Notes: generated by a model from the letters alone, not told the origin. A DNA stretch of 64,000 nucleotides from Linyphia triangularis (GCA_963978545.1 OZ021726.1:52373959-52437958); one strand, 5' to 3'; shown: positions 34,550-52,735, counted from the stretch's first letter. Numbers and translations: made by a program.

Positions 34550-35475
34550 TATACCCAGCTAACGGATTAGTACCAACTTAAGTTAACAAATAATAATAAA
34601 ATTAAAATACAACTGAAAATAAAAACCGTTGCGAGAAATCGTATTTATCTGTAAAAAAAGCGCCAAAATTATCGTCAAGTGGCATGGATATAACGTAATA
34701 GTACCAAGATTGGTCAACGCGGTACCACACAACACATCTAATGATATACTTTTCACTTTAGATGGACTTCTTATATTTGTTCTTGTAATGGACACACTCT
34801 GGAAAAAAAAAGATATGATATATTTATTAAGTTAACCAAAATCCGACTGAAAACATCCCATTACGGAACCAACGTATTAGTGGTGAATTATGTTGGTAAA
34901 CGAAATTTTAGGTGTTATAGATTTAGATGTTACGAATTTATTTTGTTTAAATGTTATTAATACTCATTAAATAAAATCAAAATGTCAATATCCGCTGAGC
35001 ACAATACATATTTGATGATAATACAAAATGGAAACAAAAAGGGGATGAATTTAAAACCTAGAAAAACAAAACGATGCATAAACAAAATAATGCTTTAAAA
35101 CCGCACATGCACAGAAGTTGTTAATGGTATCGACATACAGCAAATATATTGAAATATTACAGTAAAATCCGAAATGTTTATCAGACAGACGATTGTAATA
35201 CATAAAAATAATCAGAAAAATATGGACACGTTAAAATAACTTTTGGTTTTATTCTGATGTAATAAAAAATATCGTTGCCATTCCAAGAATTTTTTTTCGT
35301 GTCATTGAATTTTAATGAAAAGAACTTTTAATCGAATTTAATTTTTTTTTCCCGTTATCTACAATCTACACGTATTAAAGCTTCTATGTACCAAATTTCG
35401 TACCTCTAAGTGCAAAACTGTGGATTTATATAAGGTTCAGACATACAGACAACTCAGTTTTATATAAATAGTTTA
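34306..35475. other. Possible degenerate repeat element (low confidence)
   Basis: It begins ctagctgtgtggcccctctctgct-like and ends with 'accaaatttcgtacct', 'ggttcagacatacagacaact'. This pairing of end motifs resembles dispersed arthropod repeats I remember but cannot name. A poly-T run (34519-34547) lies inside. No coding sequence. Confidence 0.25.
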
Positions 35476-36369
35476 TACTAGTTATAAAACAAGTGTGGCT
35501 TTTGTCGGTGATATTAAACTGATTTGGTAATGTTAAACTCTTATTAAACCAGGTCTTTTTTAAGGTAATTGTGAATTCATAAAGTAAATTTCTAGACTCG
35601 GCTTGTATTTCTCAAATAAGTTAAACTGACTTGACTAGCCTAAGAGACTAAACCTTCTATCTTTCCCTTTTCTTAAAACTCCCGAACTTTTCTGGAGCAA
35701 AAGTTTCCGATTTCATTTCCTGCTCTCCATTAAACACTAGAGTCTTCCAATTTATGTCCTAGAAGATTTCGCTATGGTTCAGGAAATCTCAACTTTCGAC
35801 TTTGTGCTTGATCTCTCTTAAAACACTTTTTTTTTTCACTTTGGCACAATTGTTTATTGCTTCTCCTTGACTATTTCTATTATGGTTTTTAAGATAAACG
35901 CCCTTTTCGCATTTGATAAATGTTTTAATATGAAACAATCAATCTATTTTAAAATTTATTTTTAAAAATGTATAAAATGATAAGTGGAAACTTTTATAAA
36001 ATGAAAATATGTATACTTAAAAATTGACAAATAATTTAAAAGGTCCATTTATTACTTTTTAAATGTTTAACAAATGATTACATAAATTATACCAAATATA
36101 AATTCAAAAGATAAAGTCGAATTCATGGCTAATAGGCAGAACACGAATCTAGTTTGTGAGGAGAATTATATTTAGATTCCATTTTCGGGTATTCTGCAAA
36201 CTGTACTTTAAAATAAATAGACACCTAGAAGGTCTTGACAAATGATCTCAATTTAAAATTTTTAAATTAATTAGGTTTAATAGCTCAATACAAATTTATA
36301 ATTAGAAAATATTGGTTTCAAATTCTTGTTTATTGACATTAATGGTGTATTTCATCATACTATTGATTT
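35476..36369. other. AT-rich sequence, no gene seen
   Basis: No recognisable feature. Confidence 0.5.
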
Positions 36370-36750
36370 GGATCAAAGAAACTAAATGTCTTTCAAAACA
36401 AATGTCTTAGAATAATTATGAAAATCTTCTGGCTAAATACAATTACAAATGAAATGCTCTTACAGGAAACAAAATTAAGAACAATCGATGAAGAAATTAA
36501 AATTAGAAGGTGGATGCTAATGCGCAGGAATAAAATCCCAAATGTAGCCCTGACTGGGGCACTAGAAGGAAAACACTAACCAGTCCTAGGCTAACATGGA
36601 GATTAAAGATGATAAATAGCGAGAAAGTTAGGGCCGGATGGGCGAGCAAGAGAGAAGAAGGGATCGCTGCAGGGATTGGGGGGATGGAAAGCTAGACTGA
36701 AGGCTTTAAGCGCCACTGGACACAATAGAAAATGATGATGATGATGATTG
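36370..36750 (+). pseudogene. Remnant of the 3' end of a non-LTR retrotransposon (RTE/Jockey-like ORF2 C-terminus)
   Basis: Translating from about 36392 gives CLRIIMKIFWLNTITNEMLL, then ETKLRTIDEEIKIRRWM. This matches the remembered C-terminal region of LINE reverse transcriptases ('CLR-I--I-W---I-N--L', '---I---I--R-W-W-GH'). A Trp/Arg-rich tail follows, broken by stops, and then (TGA)n-like tgatgatgatgatgattgattg at 36733-36754, typical of a LINE 3' terminus. Heavily decayed and 5' truncated. Confidence 0.5.
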
Positions 36751-37436
<686 letters not shown>

Positions 37437-38550
37437 ATTTAAACAAGAAGATTTAGCAATTTTTCTACATTCATTTTGAAAAAATATCTTATTAATTTTG
37501 TTTTTAAAAAGATTTATATTATCAACAGTTAATATGAAATCATAAAATGAATCAAATTTAATTATATTAAGTATTAGAGGTAAACTTTTTAAGTTGGAGG
37601 ATTTTTAAAATAAATGCAACTATACAGCTGCACACATTTAACATATACCTACACACTACACTTTGTATTTGTTTTAACGACTGTACTGTTCAATATATCA
37701 TTACGATACGTAAATATGCATCTTTGGTATGAATTTTATATATCTGATCTACTTCTCTGAAAAGACATTCGCTAAGAACTAGTATATGCTTACATTTTAC
37801 TCAATAGACTATTTCGTGCCCCAAAGGCACAAAGAACTTACGAAACCCAGTGATATCAAAAAACATCTCACTCCCGCACAAAATGCATCAATATAACTTT
37901 CACCAAGAGAAAGAAAAGAAAATAAAGACTTCGAACTTATATAAATACCTGTCGTGGTGATGAAGTCAAATTCCTTTGCTATTCAGCATTATAAATAAAG
38001 TAAGAAGTGTAAGTCCCTTGAGATCCATATATCAGTCGGATAGCACGTTCAAATGTCAGAAGATTTAACAGAGCATTACATCGTTTCCTTTCGCCTATCT
38101 CAAAATGATGGATGCGTAATTTCAAAGTTTCTGAAGCTGGTAGAATAAATCTGAAGATGAGTGTACTTGTCAGCCATACTATGAAACTTTAGTTTCTAGT
38201 TGGGAGCATTCATAAAGAGCTATAGGGGTATGAAGTGTAGGAAACATCGAACTTTCTTCTTTACTGTATTGTCAAACACTGTAATTATTCGTATGAATTA
38301 TTTAAATTATTTGTAAAGCATACGTTAGAGTCTTGAGATGAAGAAAACACTACTTACATATTTTTTATAGTATGTTTGAGAAATTTTACTTAAAATACTT
38401 CCTACCACATTACTTGAAACTCTGAACAGTTTAAGCGTGCAGGAAAAAAACATGAAACTATTCAAATCTTAAAATTTATTTAAAATTTACTGAATTTAAA
38501 ATAACCATAAGACAAAGTCGACGGTGTCACTTTGCTAATTTGAGAAACAG
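37437..38550. other. AT-rich sequence, no gene seen
   Basis: No recognisable feature. Confidence 0.5.
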
Positions 38551-38633
38551 CTGCAAGCCAGAAGAGGGAGTTGAGAAACAACTGCCTGTTCTGGCTTGCA
38601 ACCTCTGTGGCTACAAGCCAGAAGAGGCAGTAG
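38551..38633. repeat. Short perfect-loop hairpin plus third direct copy
   Basis: ctgcaagccagaagaggg-agttg (38551-38573) pairs with 38579-38601 at about 20 of 23 positions around a 5 nt loop (agaaa). A third copy in direct orientation, ctacaagccagaagaggcag, follows at 38611-38633. It is GC-richer than its surroundings. Confidence 0.8.
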
Positions 38634-38906
38634 TTAGATTTGATAAATGGCACAGAACTCTTTGAAGTTAAATATTATGAGCGTGTATTAGAAGTTAACT
38701 TAAAATTTATTAACGTAAAATACGTTGCAAGTACTATGAATAAATATGATCAATTAAGAAAAGTCCCACTAAGGAGGTAATGCGTAAAAGTCCTCCTAAG
38801 ATAGATAAGTATAACTTAACTTAATTCCTGATCAGACTTACAGCCGCCAAAATAATAATAATGTAACTTTAAGACTGTGCCTTAGAGCAAAACTATCTTA
38901 AGTCCA

Positions 38907-39019
<113 letters not shown>

Positions 39020-39141
39020 TATACTATATTTTAAAAGTTTATTTTCTATTGAAAATATACGTCGTAACTCACTCAAAACGTTTTAAAGCATTTAGTGATG
39101 GTTATATCAGAGAACCTATACGGAGAATCCAATGGAAGTGC

Positions 39142-39314
39142 GCCGACCAAACGGTATAGTGGTTAGCGTGCTAGCTTCTAGACCGCGAGGTTGCGGGTTC
39201 GAGTCCCGTATTAGGCATGGGTGTTTGTAAATGTATGTTGGCTTGTCTAATGACGAATGTTTCGGCGCATTATAGCCCTCGTGTTGCTGACGGCACCAGA
39301 TAATCTGAAAACAA
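39142..39314 (+). mobile_element. tRNA-derived SINE, copy 2, with 13-14 bp target duplication
   Basis: Same family as 28911-29094, differing at a handful of positions. B box GGTTCGAGTCC (39196-39206), A box TAGTGGTTAGCG. The flanks are ccaatggaagtgcg at 39129-39142 and again at 39315-39328; the exact boundary is ambiguous by one base. The tail is shorter (aaaacaa) than in copy 1. The intact promoter boxes suggest a young insertion. Confidence 0.92.
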
Positions 39315-39328
39315 CCAATGGAAGTGCG

Positions 39329-42935
<3,607 letters not shown>

Positions 42936-43330
42936 ATATTTTATTCATGATCTTTAGTCGAAACTTTGTTAGAGCGAAATTCCATGCATAGCATGAAACA
43001 AATATTTTTATTTAATGCATCACATAATTGTTCGATTTAAAATAGAAATGAAATCGAATAATTCATAACCATATAAAATAATTCACTCAATGGCCAAAAA
43101 AATAAAATTCTCCTATGTACCCTATCTTCCTTACTAAAAACAATCACTTAAGAATATATTATTTACATAATTTAATCATGACCTTTAATCTATACTCCCA
43201 GAACGTTCTATGTATAACATGAAATAATTGTTTTATTTAATATTTCACATAATTGTTATATTAAGGATCGAAATTAAATCGAATATAAGTCTTGCGAATA
43301 AAATAATTTTTAACTCTCCTAAGTTTAACT
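42936..43330. repeat. Diverged tandem duplication, period ~228 bp
   Basis: The block 'attcatgatctttagtc ... ccatgcatagcatgaaac ... atgcatcacataattgtt' is repeated as 'aatcatgacctttaatc ... ctatgtataacatgaaat ... atttcacataattgtt' about 228 bp later, with a similar 'gaaat(g/t)aaatcgaata' end. Two copies. Confidence 0.6.
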
Positions 43331-45599
43331 CTCCTAAAAACAGTCATTTGTTTTGTAATATATTTAGCAGTTTATCTATCTTGGGGCACAATTTCAAAAA
43401 TGTCTTGAGACTTTTCTAACTATAAACAATTTATTTTCTACTAGCGCACTTTGTTTTCCATTTAAAATAAAACTTAGCCACTGAAAGCCACAATAGGCGT
43501 GAGAACTAACCTTCGGGAGTTGATGTCTTTCGTTTTTTCGGAAGTGTGGATTCAGTTGGGAATACGACTCCAGGAAGTACTTAAATGTTTTGTTTTACTA
43601 CCCATCATTTCTGTCTGGGACATAAAAGAAACAGGACAAAGACCTCACCATGCCCGAGTCCCAGAAGATTAAGTGTATAATGCAGACAAATCTACTTTCT
43701 GACTTATTTACGTGACAGTTATGTGGAAGATAAGTAAACGGTAGAAAGAGGTTTGCTAAAGTCATTTTATTAAAAGTTTCAATATTGCCAGAACAAGATG
43801 GATAGAATTGGTGCTATTGCTTAATGATACGAAGACTAGAAAGTTGTAAGGTGCCAAATACCGCCTTTCATATGAAATGATAAAATAAAAGTTGGTTATG
43901 GAACTAGTAGGGAAAGTAATAATTTTTCAAACGATGTAAAACACTTATTGGACGAATGCGATAACACGAGTCAAATAATTCATGCAAAAAATATTTTTAA
44001 TACATATATTTATTAATCTTGGCAACTCGAATCAATGAATTTCTTCTGAGAATATGTCATTTCAATGTCAAGACTATATATTATTTGAGCAGGAAACGTA
44101 CGAGAAAGTATTTTTTCACACTAGTGCAAAAAAAAATACTTTCCCTCACTCCTTGCGAAAAAATGCTACTTTTGCCACTATTTTTTAATCTAAGGGATAA
44201 AAAAAGTTAAATTTTTTGCACGTTGTCATAAAAAAAATATTTTCAATTCCCCCCTCAGAATGTTACATAAAACCATTTTTTCCCCTCCAGACTTTCCACT
44301 ATTGCCACTTTTATAATTATTGTGAAAAAAAAGTATATTGAAATCGAAATTTTCTTTAAGTAATTTTATGCATGTGAATGTAACTCTTATAGTAACTCCT
44401 CAGAATCTAACAAAAAACATAATTCTCCCAAAGCTACCAGTTTCATAATAACTGTGAAAAAAATTATGTATGATAATGAAACATTCCTCTGAAAAGAAAA
44501 TTCGGAACAATAACTATGTAATTTCTATATAAAAGATGCACGCGCATCTAATTAATCCTAATTTATAAAACAAATATAATTTTCATATCACGTGAACAGA
44601 AAATGAAAATATCCAGCGTTACAAAGTTAGTGAATCAGGCAGTTGGTAAGTTATGAGTGTAAGTCTGATAGTAATAATAAAATGTAAATACTTCTATAAC
44701 TGAACTATTATAAATCGTCTGCTTTTTGGGATGGAACTAAAAATCTCTCTACAAATCTTAGATACCTCATTAGCTTATCTGATGTTTGTGAATCTACTGA
44801 TTTAAAGATTAACTTAAATGTGTATGGCGTTATGTTATGGTTTAGATTCATTTTAAGTTGTGTATTTTAACTTATCTGTTTTCATTCATGTGAGTACTGT
44901 TATATGAATAAATTCAATGATATGTCCATTTTCATCTCTCCTTGGAGGTTGGAAAACTTACAAAAGTAAAGTGTAGGTATTTCCATCCGAATTTTAAAAT
45001 AGCGCAAGTGATGAGTATTATGTAGAAGTGTAGGTAAGACGCGTGGTGACGCGTCCCTCAACTTTTCAAGAAAATACCCATGCATCCCCCCACTATTAAA
45101 ACCTCTGAAATCCATCCCCCCCCCCCCCCAAGTAAGCCAGGTAATACCAGCAAATACCAGGTATTGCCTGGATTTCAATGAAATGCATCGTAAATGTATT
45201 CTAGATGTATCCTTTGGGGTTACCTAAATGTTCAGTAAATAAGTCATGTGAGTAATATACTTACATGCAATTAGATGATAGGCTTAATCCTACCAAAAAA
45301 ATCCATTTGGAACAATATATAGCTTACTTGCCTTTGCATAAATATATTTATTTTTAGTCCATGTTAAAGTCATAGTTTAAACAAGAAAATCAATTGTTAT
45401 TCTAACAAAAATTGGCCTAACAGCAATGAATGTAACAAAAATTATTACACAAAACTTATTTTTTTGCATTAGAAGTTACAGTTTCAACTCATTTGTGTAA
45501 GAATACGTTAATGCAAGTTAAGTAGATTTTCAAAAAACTTGTTTATTCTTTATTAAACGATATTAATTCATTTCATTTTCAATTACCCATTATATATTT
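43331..45599. other. AT-rich sequence, no gene supported
   Basis: It contains a 14-base C run (45116-45129). A short stretch at 43511-43614 has exon-like borders on the minus strand but no open frame through it. Nothing else recognised. Confidence 0.45.
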
Positions 45600-45659
45600 G
45601 TTACCCATTATTTACATTGTTTTTTAAACGTTCCCACCATCGAAATTCGCGTAGAAATG

Positions 45660-46450
<791 letters not shown>

Positions 46451-47473
46451 TGACAGGGAGATATTATTTTATTTTTAACCTCAGACAATATTTTCCAAGT
46501 TACACTAATAAGAAAGATTTTCTAACACTTTGTATTATAAATAGAACTCTTTGTAATTTAGATAGAACTCCATTTTAAAAATTTACATCAATGTGTTAAA
46601 AGATAAATTAATCCATGCAAATAAAAAAAATTCCAAACGAAACGAGAAACTATTTAAAAACATAATTTTTTACGTCCTATATTTTTAGAGTTTCTTGATT
46701 CCTGATCAAAATAAATATAGTTATATGGTTGTTTTCATTACTTGAACTAGATTTATGGTAAACCGTTAATAAAAAAATAAAAAATTTAAGCGCAACAATT
46801 AACTCTAACATAACATTGAAAAGACTTGACGGAACCCATTTACTGAAGAATACCTACTTACTTTAAAAGACTTCTTTTTTTAACTCCAAACCGTAGTTAA
46901 ATCACCAGCCAACCATAAACAAAATGGGTATTTCAAACATTTAACCTCTTTAAAATCTTGTTTAATGATGATGACGGTAATTATGTGATGTTTTTAAAAG
47001 AGTTTACTATGAGGTTGGCTATTAAAATATGTGTGAAGAATTAGCAAGTACTTTCTTCGGATTTAAACTTTGACACAATTTTGTTTCCGTGCTTTGTTTT
47101 TGTTGGGATTTCATATGAATTTTAATTATCTATGAAAAATCATAAGTTTCAATATGCCAGGTGTTTAAATATTTTATTAGTTAAGTACATGAAAAGTTAA
47201 CTTGCAAAGACAATCATTTTGTAAAAAGAAATGTCCCCAAAACTCAAACATTAACGACAAAAATCTAAAAACGCATAATTACGGGTCAGAGTGTATTTTA
47301 TTATAAATATCTATTTTAATGCCATTGAACTTCTTAAATTTAAAGTGTCGAAAATTGGGAATGTGAAATACCTCAATCGCCTGCTTCCCATTAATCCAAA
47401 AAGATGACTCGATACTAGAGAGAGGAAAATAAGGCACTGGAACAGGTGTTCCTTTGAAGTTAATTACCAAATT
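46451..47473. other. AT-rich sequence, no gene seen
   Basis: No recognisable feature. Confidence 0.5.
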
Positions 47474-47477
47474 TAAG

Positions 47478-48231
47478 GGCTCTGTCTACTTTGGATGCAT
47501 GAAAAACAGCTATTTTTATTATCTTTTTCAAGAATGCTGTTATTTTAATTGCTATAAAACTTTTTAGGCTTATCAAAAACATTCGTGAATTACAAAAAAA
47601 AAAAAAAAAAAAAAATCATTGATTTTAACCACTTTTTTAGTGTGAAAGTGACAAGTAAACAGGAGTCCTCAAAAAGAAGGTAGGTGTGCGCTGTTGAAAA
47701 AATTTGAACAACGACAGATCTGAAACAAAAAAAAACTTAATGGTTTTAGGTTTAGTGTGACAGTGGCTATATCCCGTACCTGTAATATTAATTTATATGC
47801 AAAAATAACAAAATGGCGGCCAAAAAAAATTAAAAAACGTGTGTTTTTTCATTTTTTTTTTTTTTTTTTTTTTTTTAAATAGCAAAAAGTAAAATTTTGC
47901 AATAATTCTGCTAGAGAACATAGCAATAAGTGTACAGAATATGTGATTAAATTTTCATAAGGATCAGTTAGGTAGTTTCAGAAATTTTTTCAACAGAGCT
48001 CACCTACCTACTTTTTGAGGACCTGGCTTTTTCATTTTCACACTGAAAAAGTGGTTAAAATCAATGTATATATATTATATATCAATGTATATATATATTG
48101 TAATTTACGAATGTTTTTGTTAAGCTAACAAGTTTTATATCAATAAACATAGCAGCATTCTTTAAAAAAATTAATAAAAAAAGCGGGTTTTTTTTTGTTT
48201 TTTTTTCATGCGTCCAAAGTAGACAGAGCCC
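47478..48231. mobile_element. Foldback DNA element with long TIRs and TTAA target duplication, 754 bp
   Basis: It starts gggctctgtctactttgga and ends tccaaagtagacagagccc, with TTAA on both sides (47474-47477 and 48232-48235). The arms remain complementary far inward: tcctcaaaaag(a/t)aggtaggtg (about 47667) matches cacctacctactttttgagga (about 48003), so each arm is roughly 240-260 bp. The unpaired centre contains aaaatggcggccaaaa and poly-T. No coding sequence. The TTAA duplication is known for piggyBac and Kolobok elements; the GGG terminus argues against canonical piggyBac (CCC). Confidence 0.85.
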
Positions 48232-48235
48232 TTAA

Positions 48236-48649
48236 GGAAAGTAAATTGGTAAATTGAAATGATACTATACAAATCAATAGAAAAAATAATAATTCGACTT
48301 GTTCTACAAAAATCTTACTCAACCATTAAAATATCTACATTTTTGTTTGCAAATGGATTGCACTTTTTGTAATGAAAACGCCACCACATTTAGCGTTAAA
48401 CCCTAAAATTATTTTCTCATAATGTGGTACCAGGTAACAAACACTAGGTGTTTTTTTGTTTTGTTTTTTTACCATTGATTCTACTAAAAAGTAGCTAATT
48501 CTGTTACTAGGTCAAAAAGTTTACTAATCCAATTTCAAATACTAGTCTATTTTATGTATACGATAAACAAATTTATTGATAAAAACACAAATCAGTTTAT
48601 ATTCTTAATGACTCTATATCCTATATTAACTGTCAATAAAAGAAAACTT

Positions 48650-48693
<44 letters not shown>

Positions 48694-49063
48694 CTAAACG
48701 TGGATGACGAAATATTGGTAAAACCTTTTATTTAAATAAAAAAAGATACATTCGTTAAGAAATATAAATTTTAGAAATGTTTGAAATAATGATTTGATTT
48801 ATGTTATTGCGCATTGAAAATTGAACAATGAAAAATTTTGTTGTCATAAATTAAATAAATTTTTGACTAACTGTAACAGTATCTAACATTGCTTTAAAAA
48901 ATTTCTACTTTCACTTTTTTTCCCCCGTAATGTTGATTTTTTTTATACTCATGTAAATTTTTTTGTTCTGCTTTTTTAATATATTTATTTTAACATGTTT
49001 TTTTATTGTATAAACGTTCATGTGCCCCTTGACATTAATTTATGGATTTAATAAAGCGCTTTT

Positions 49064-49099
<36 letters not shown>

Positions 49100-49483
49100 T
49101 TTGTTAAAAATTAAATATCCAAAATAGTGACCTTTTTTATTTTTGATATTTTTGTCAAAAAATTATTGGCAAACAAAAATTGAGCACAAAATATATTCAG
49201 CAAACAGTATTTACAGATTTATTTTTATTTCAAAAATAATTTATTTTTTTAAATTATTGGAAAAAATTATTTCACAAGCTCACTTTTTAAAAAAATGTCT
49301 TTAAAATGTTGTTTACATACATCTAATTCCTAAAGACTAATCAAAGTAATATGCTTGAAAATATATTGGGACAAATTTGAAACTGTTTCTTCAAATAGAA
49401 CTGTGAAGATGTATCAATTTGAATTTAATAAGATACAAAAAAAAAATGTGAAAAATGTGTATAAAGTTACGAAATCCAATCCT
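48236..49483. other. AT-rich sequence with simple repeats, no gene seen
   Basis: (TA)n at 48654-48690, poly-T and (ATT)n at about 49061-49100. Nothing else recognised. Confidence 0.5.
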
Positions 49484-49496
49484 CTAGTTTAGTGAT

Positions 49497-49879
49497 AAAT
49501 TTAAAGTGCAACGCTTCCCCATCCGAAGATATTCAGCGCCCACCCCAGAAGGGTGGCAGCAAGTACACTGGTAAATCCTGAAGACGGCAGAACATCACGA
49601 CAACAGCCCGCCTTTTTTGAGAGTAGCGTATAAGTCACCCGCGAGTGACAATACCCAGCAATATGCTCTCCACTCTGCCCCCCCCCCCCCCCCAGTGACA
49701 GCCACTACAAAGTGACCCTCAGATAGGGGCAAGATTCGAATTTTTGTCCGCAGGAGTGCGGGGAATTAGCAGAGCTCTCAACTTTGCTAGGGAGACTGAC
49801 CACCGCTCCCACATCTCCTGCGAAGCTCAGGCCCGGGTTCGCCACGCCCGTACTCACCGAAGCGAGCCCATGGTAGGCG
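49497..49879 (-). mobile_element. SINE-like insertion, 383 bp, with 13 bp target duplication
   Basis: ctagtttagtgat occurs exactly at 49484-49496 and 49880-49892, bounding a strikingly GC-richer segment. The A-rich end (cactttaaattta on the minus strand) is on the left, so the element points to the minus strand, head at 49879. A B-box-like attcgaatctt and an upstream ggtggtcagtctcc lie about 100-150 bp from the head. It is unrelated to the SINE at 28911. It contains a 16-base C run (49678-49693). The polymerase III promoter assignment is tentative; the insertion itself is well supported. Confidence 0.72.
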
Positions 49880-49892
49880 CTAGTTTAGTGAT

Positions 49893-50991
49893 GTCGACAT
49901 TTTTTTCGCTTAAAATAGTTTTATTCAACGAAGAAGTATAATTTTGGTGTCTTTGGATAAATATTTTTTTTTTTTTTTTTTGCAAAGTTTTTAAAGAGAT
50001 ACTTTTTTTAATATTTTTGAAGATTTTTATATATTTATTATATCTATTTATATATTTATTATATCTATTTATATATTTTTTTATATTTTGATGTATATTT
50101 TGATATATATTTTGATATATAGATATATTTTTTTATATTTTGTGTCCTATCCCCCCTTCACCCTCCATTTCTAATCTTCGAATAAAAGATCCTCGTTTTA
50201 CTACAAAAGTAAATAATAACTCAATTTGACGAAGAACATGCTTTTAGCTCATCGTATGATGAGAACGTTAACTCAATTCACTGTAATATTTACGTCTGTA
50301 CTTCTCAAACCCAAACGCGCGATAATTGATGTTCCATATCCTCATTTAATTCCTCACAGTTCCCTCAAATATTAAAATAATATTTTGAAACATGTCAAAC
50401 ATCATTACATTGCACAATGACCATGATAATATACTCTTATAGCTTTCATTATTGCTCAAGATATTTTACCAGTTCCCCTCTAATTAATATTTTAATGTCT
50501 AACGTACTAATCAACCAAATTACACGTAGCACATTAAGTGGTTACACACTCATAAAAATAAAGTTATTATCTTCTTTCTTCTTAATTCGGGTACAAGTTC
50601 ATTGACACGAATGATATTTGATGTAATTTCTTGACTTCTGCATATTTTTCGATAGACTTCAACTACTTCTATCCCAACGGAATATTTCGTAATTGTAATG
50701 TCTTTAATTTCAGAAACATCAATTCCAAGATTAGAATGCGTAGTATTTAAATGTAACTAGGATGTGCTATCGCATTAGTTTAGGATAAATTATTCCCCAT
50801 TTGCATTTCTTTGTTTCACCTTAAGGTACATTCGAATGAGAAACATGTTATCCTTTGGTATAAGTTGAACACAAATGAATAAATAATTTGTTTTGTGTTT
50901 AGGTTAATGTAGTAAAATTGTGTTAGGGTTCATGTTAAAATTGGAATGATTTTGCAGTAGCATATTTGGAGTCAATAAACTGCACAGACGT

Positions 50992-51025
<34 letters not shown>

Positions 51026-52735
51026 CTAATTGCAAATTTGAACTTAAAGTGCCTTTGTTGGAAAAAAGAAAACCGTGTCGTTTTTTACCTTACTGGGTAC
51101 TTATCAATTCATTACTTTTATAACTTTATAACTCTAAGCTAATTTCTTTTATCGAAATTATTGCGATAAAATGGTAGAACAGACAATTCAGAACGAAACA
51201 GCAGCCTTAATTTTAGAGGATTAAGGCTGTTAAAAATAAAGTTTAGTACAAAATAATTACTTTAACTTATTGTGTTTCTTTTTTGACATGTTTGGGTTGA
51301 CTCTTTGTGTGATGTATATTAATTATATATAACATGTATATTAATTATACTTTAAATAAATTAAAAACATTTTTCATACCTACAAGAGTAAATGTGTAGC
51401 ATTTTTATTTTATTTAGTATTCATGATATTAACTTATTACAAATTATTTTACTGTGCATACAAAAAAATAAGTATCCTAATGAAGTGAATTTTTAATATT
51501 ATCTTTAAAAAATATGTTTTACACTCTTTGTTCTTCAAGAAAATATCTATCATATTAGAATATGAATAATTTTAGAAATATTTCTTGTTTGGTGCAATTA
51601 CTAGAAATATGTCATTACAAATTCAATTTTAAGTATTCCATCTCAGTCATGAATTGTTTCTATCTTGTATTATTTGTATTTTTGTGAGATATCTTTCTTT
51701 CTAGATAGTTTTGTCGATAATAAAAATATTTTAACACATTATGTTTCGTTAGTGAATTCTAAATTACAAGTCTAGACACCCTAATAAAAGACTAACATTA
51801 ACTATATCTCTTCACTTAAATATATCAAAATAAAACATAGAAATAATGTAATAAAATATTAAATACATTTATCTTGAAAATATTTCGATAGTTAATTATG
51901 CATTTCAAATTGTTATTTTTATGGAATCCACTAATATGAATGCTTTTATATTTTAGCATTTTTAATAAATGTACAAGCGTATATTTCCGAATATTTATTA
52001 AAAGTTTTTTTAAATTGAAAAAATCTAATACATGTTAAATATCTTTTTATTTTCTTGTACTCAAAGTATTTTAATGTTTCATAAATAAGTACTTTGATAA
52101 TCAGATTATGAATTGACAACATTCATTTTATGAATTAAAAACTTCACTTAATTTTATTATTTTTATTTAATTATATTTTAATAAACTAAATACTTTTATA
52201 TAAAATAAAGTACTATTTATTGGTTTTTACTTACACTGTAACTATTACCAGACGATATTTATGAACCTCTTGCAGGGCGATGTCACAGACAAAATTCTCT
52301 CCAAACTTTTTAACGACCTTGCCAGTTTATAATTTCTTAAAAGTTTGATTTTTATTGGTGTACTACAATGTGTCATAAGTTTGAATTGATGATTGTGATG
52401 ACTAAGAAATCCTCTCCATTGACTCATGTCGACAGAAAAAAAATTATCAATTACCACATTTGACGGATCTATAATAATACTCTGTCTTGATTTTTAAATA
52501 AAATTGAAAAACTGAAATTTTTTTAAATACCTAATCTTTTCTGCGTACTAATTTTACTAATATGTTGGCTTTTGCACTTTAATCCAAACTAACTAAAGCA
52601 TATTACCGATGAATTTGATTTGAGAAAACTAAAAACTTCTAAATAAATGTAGTATTTTAAATATTGTTGATCTAAAAATATGTATGTTTTCTAAATTTTT
52701 ACAATAATCGATCGTAAAGTGGATACAAACTGGTA

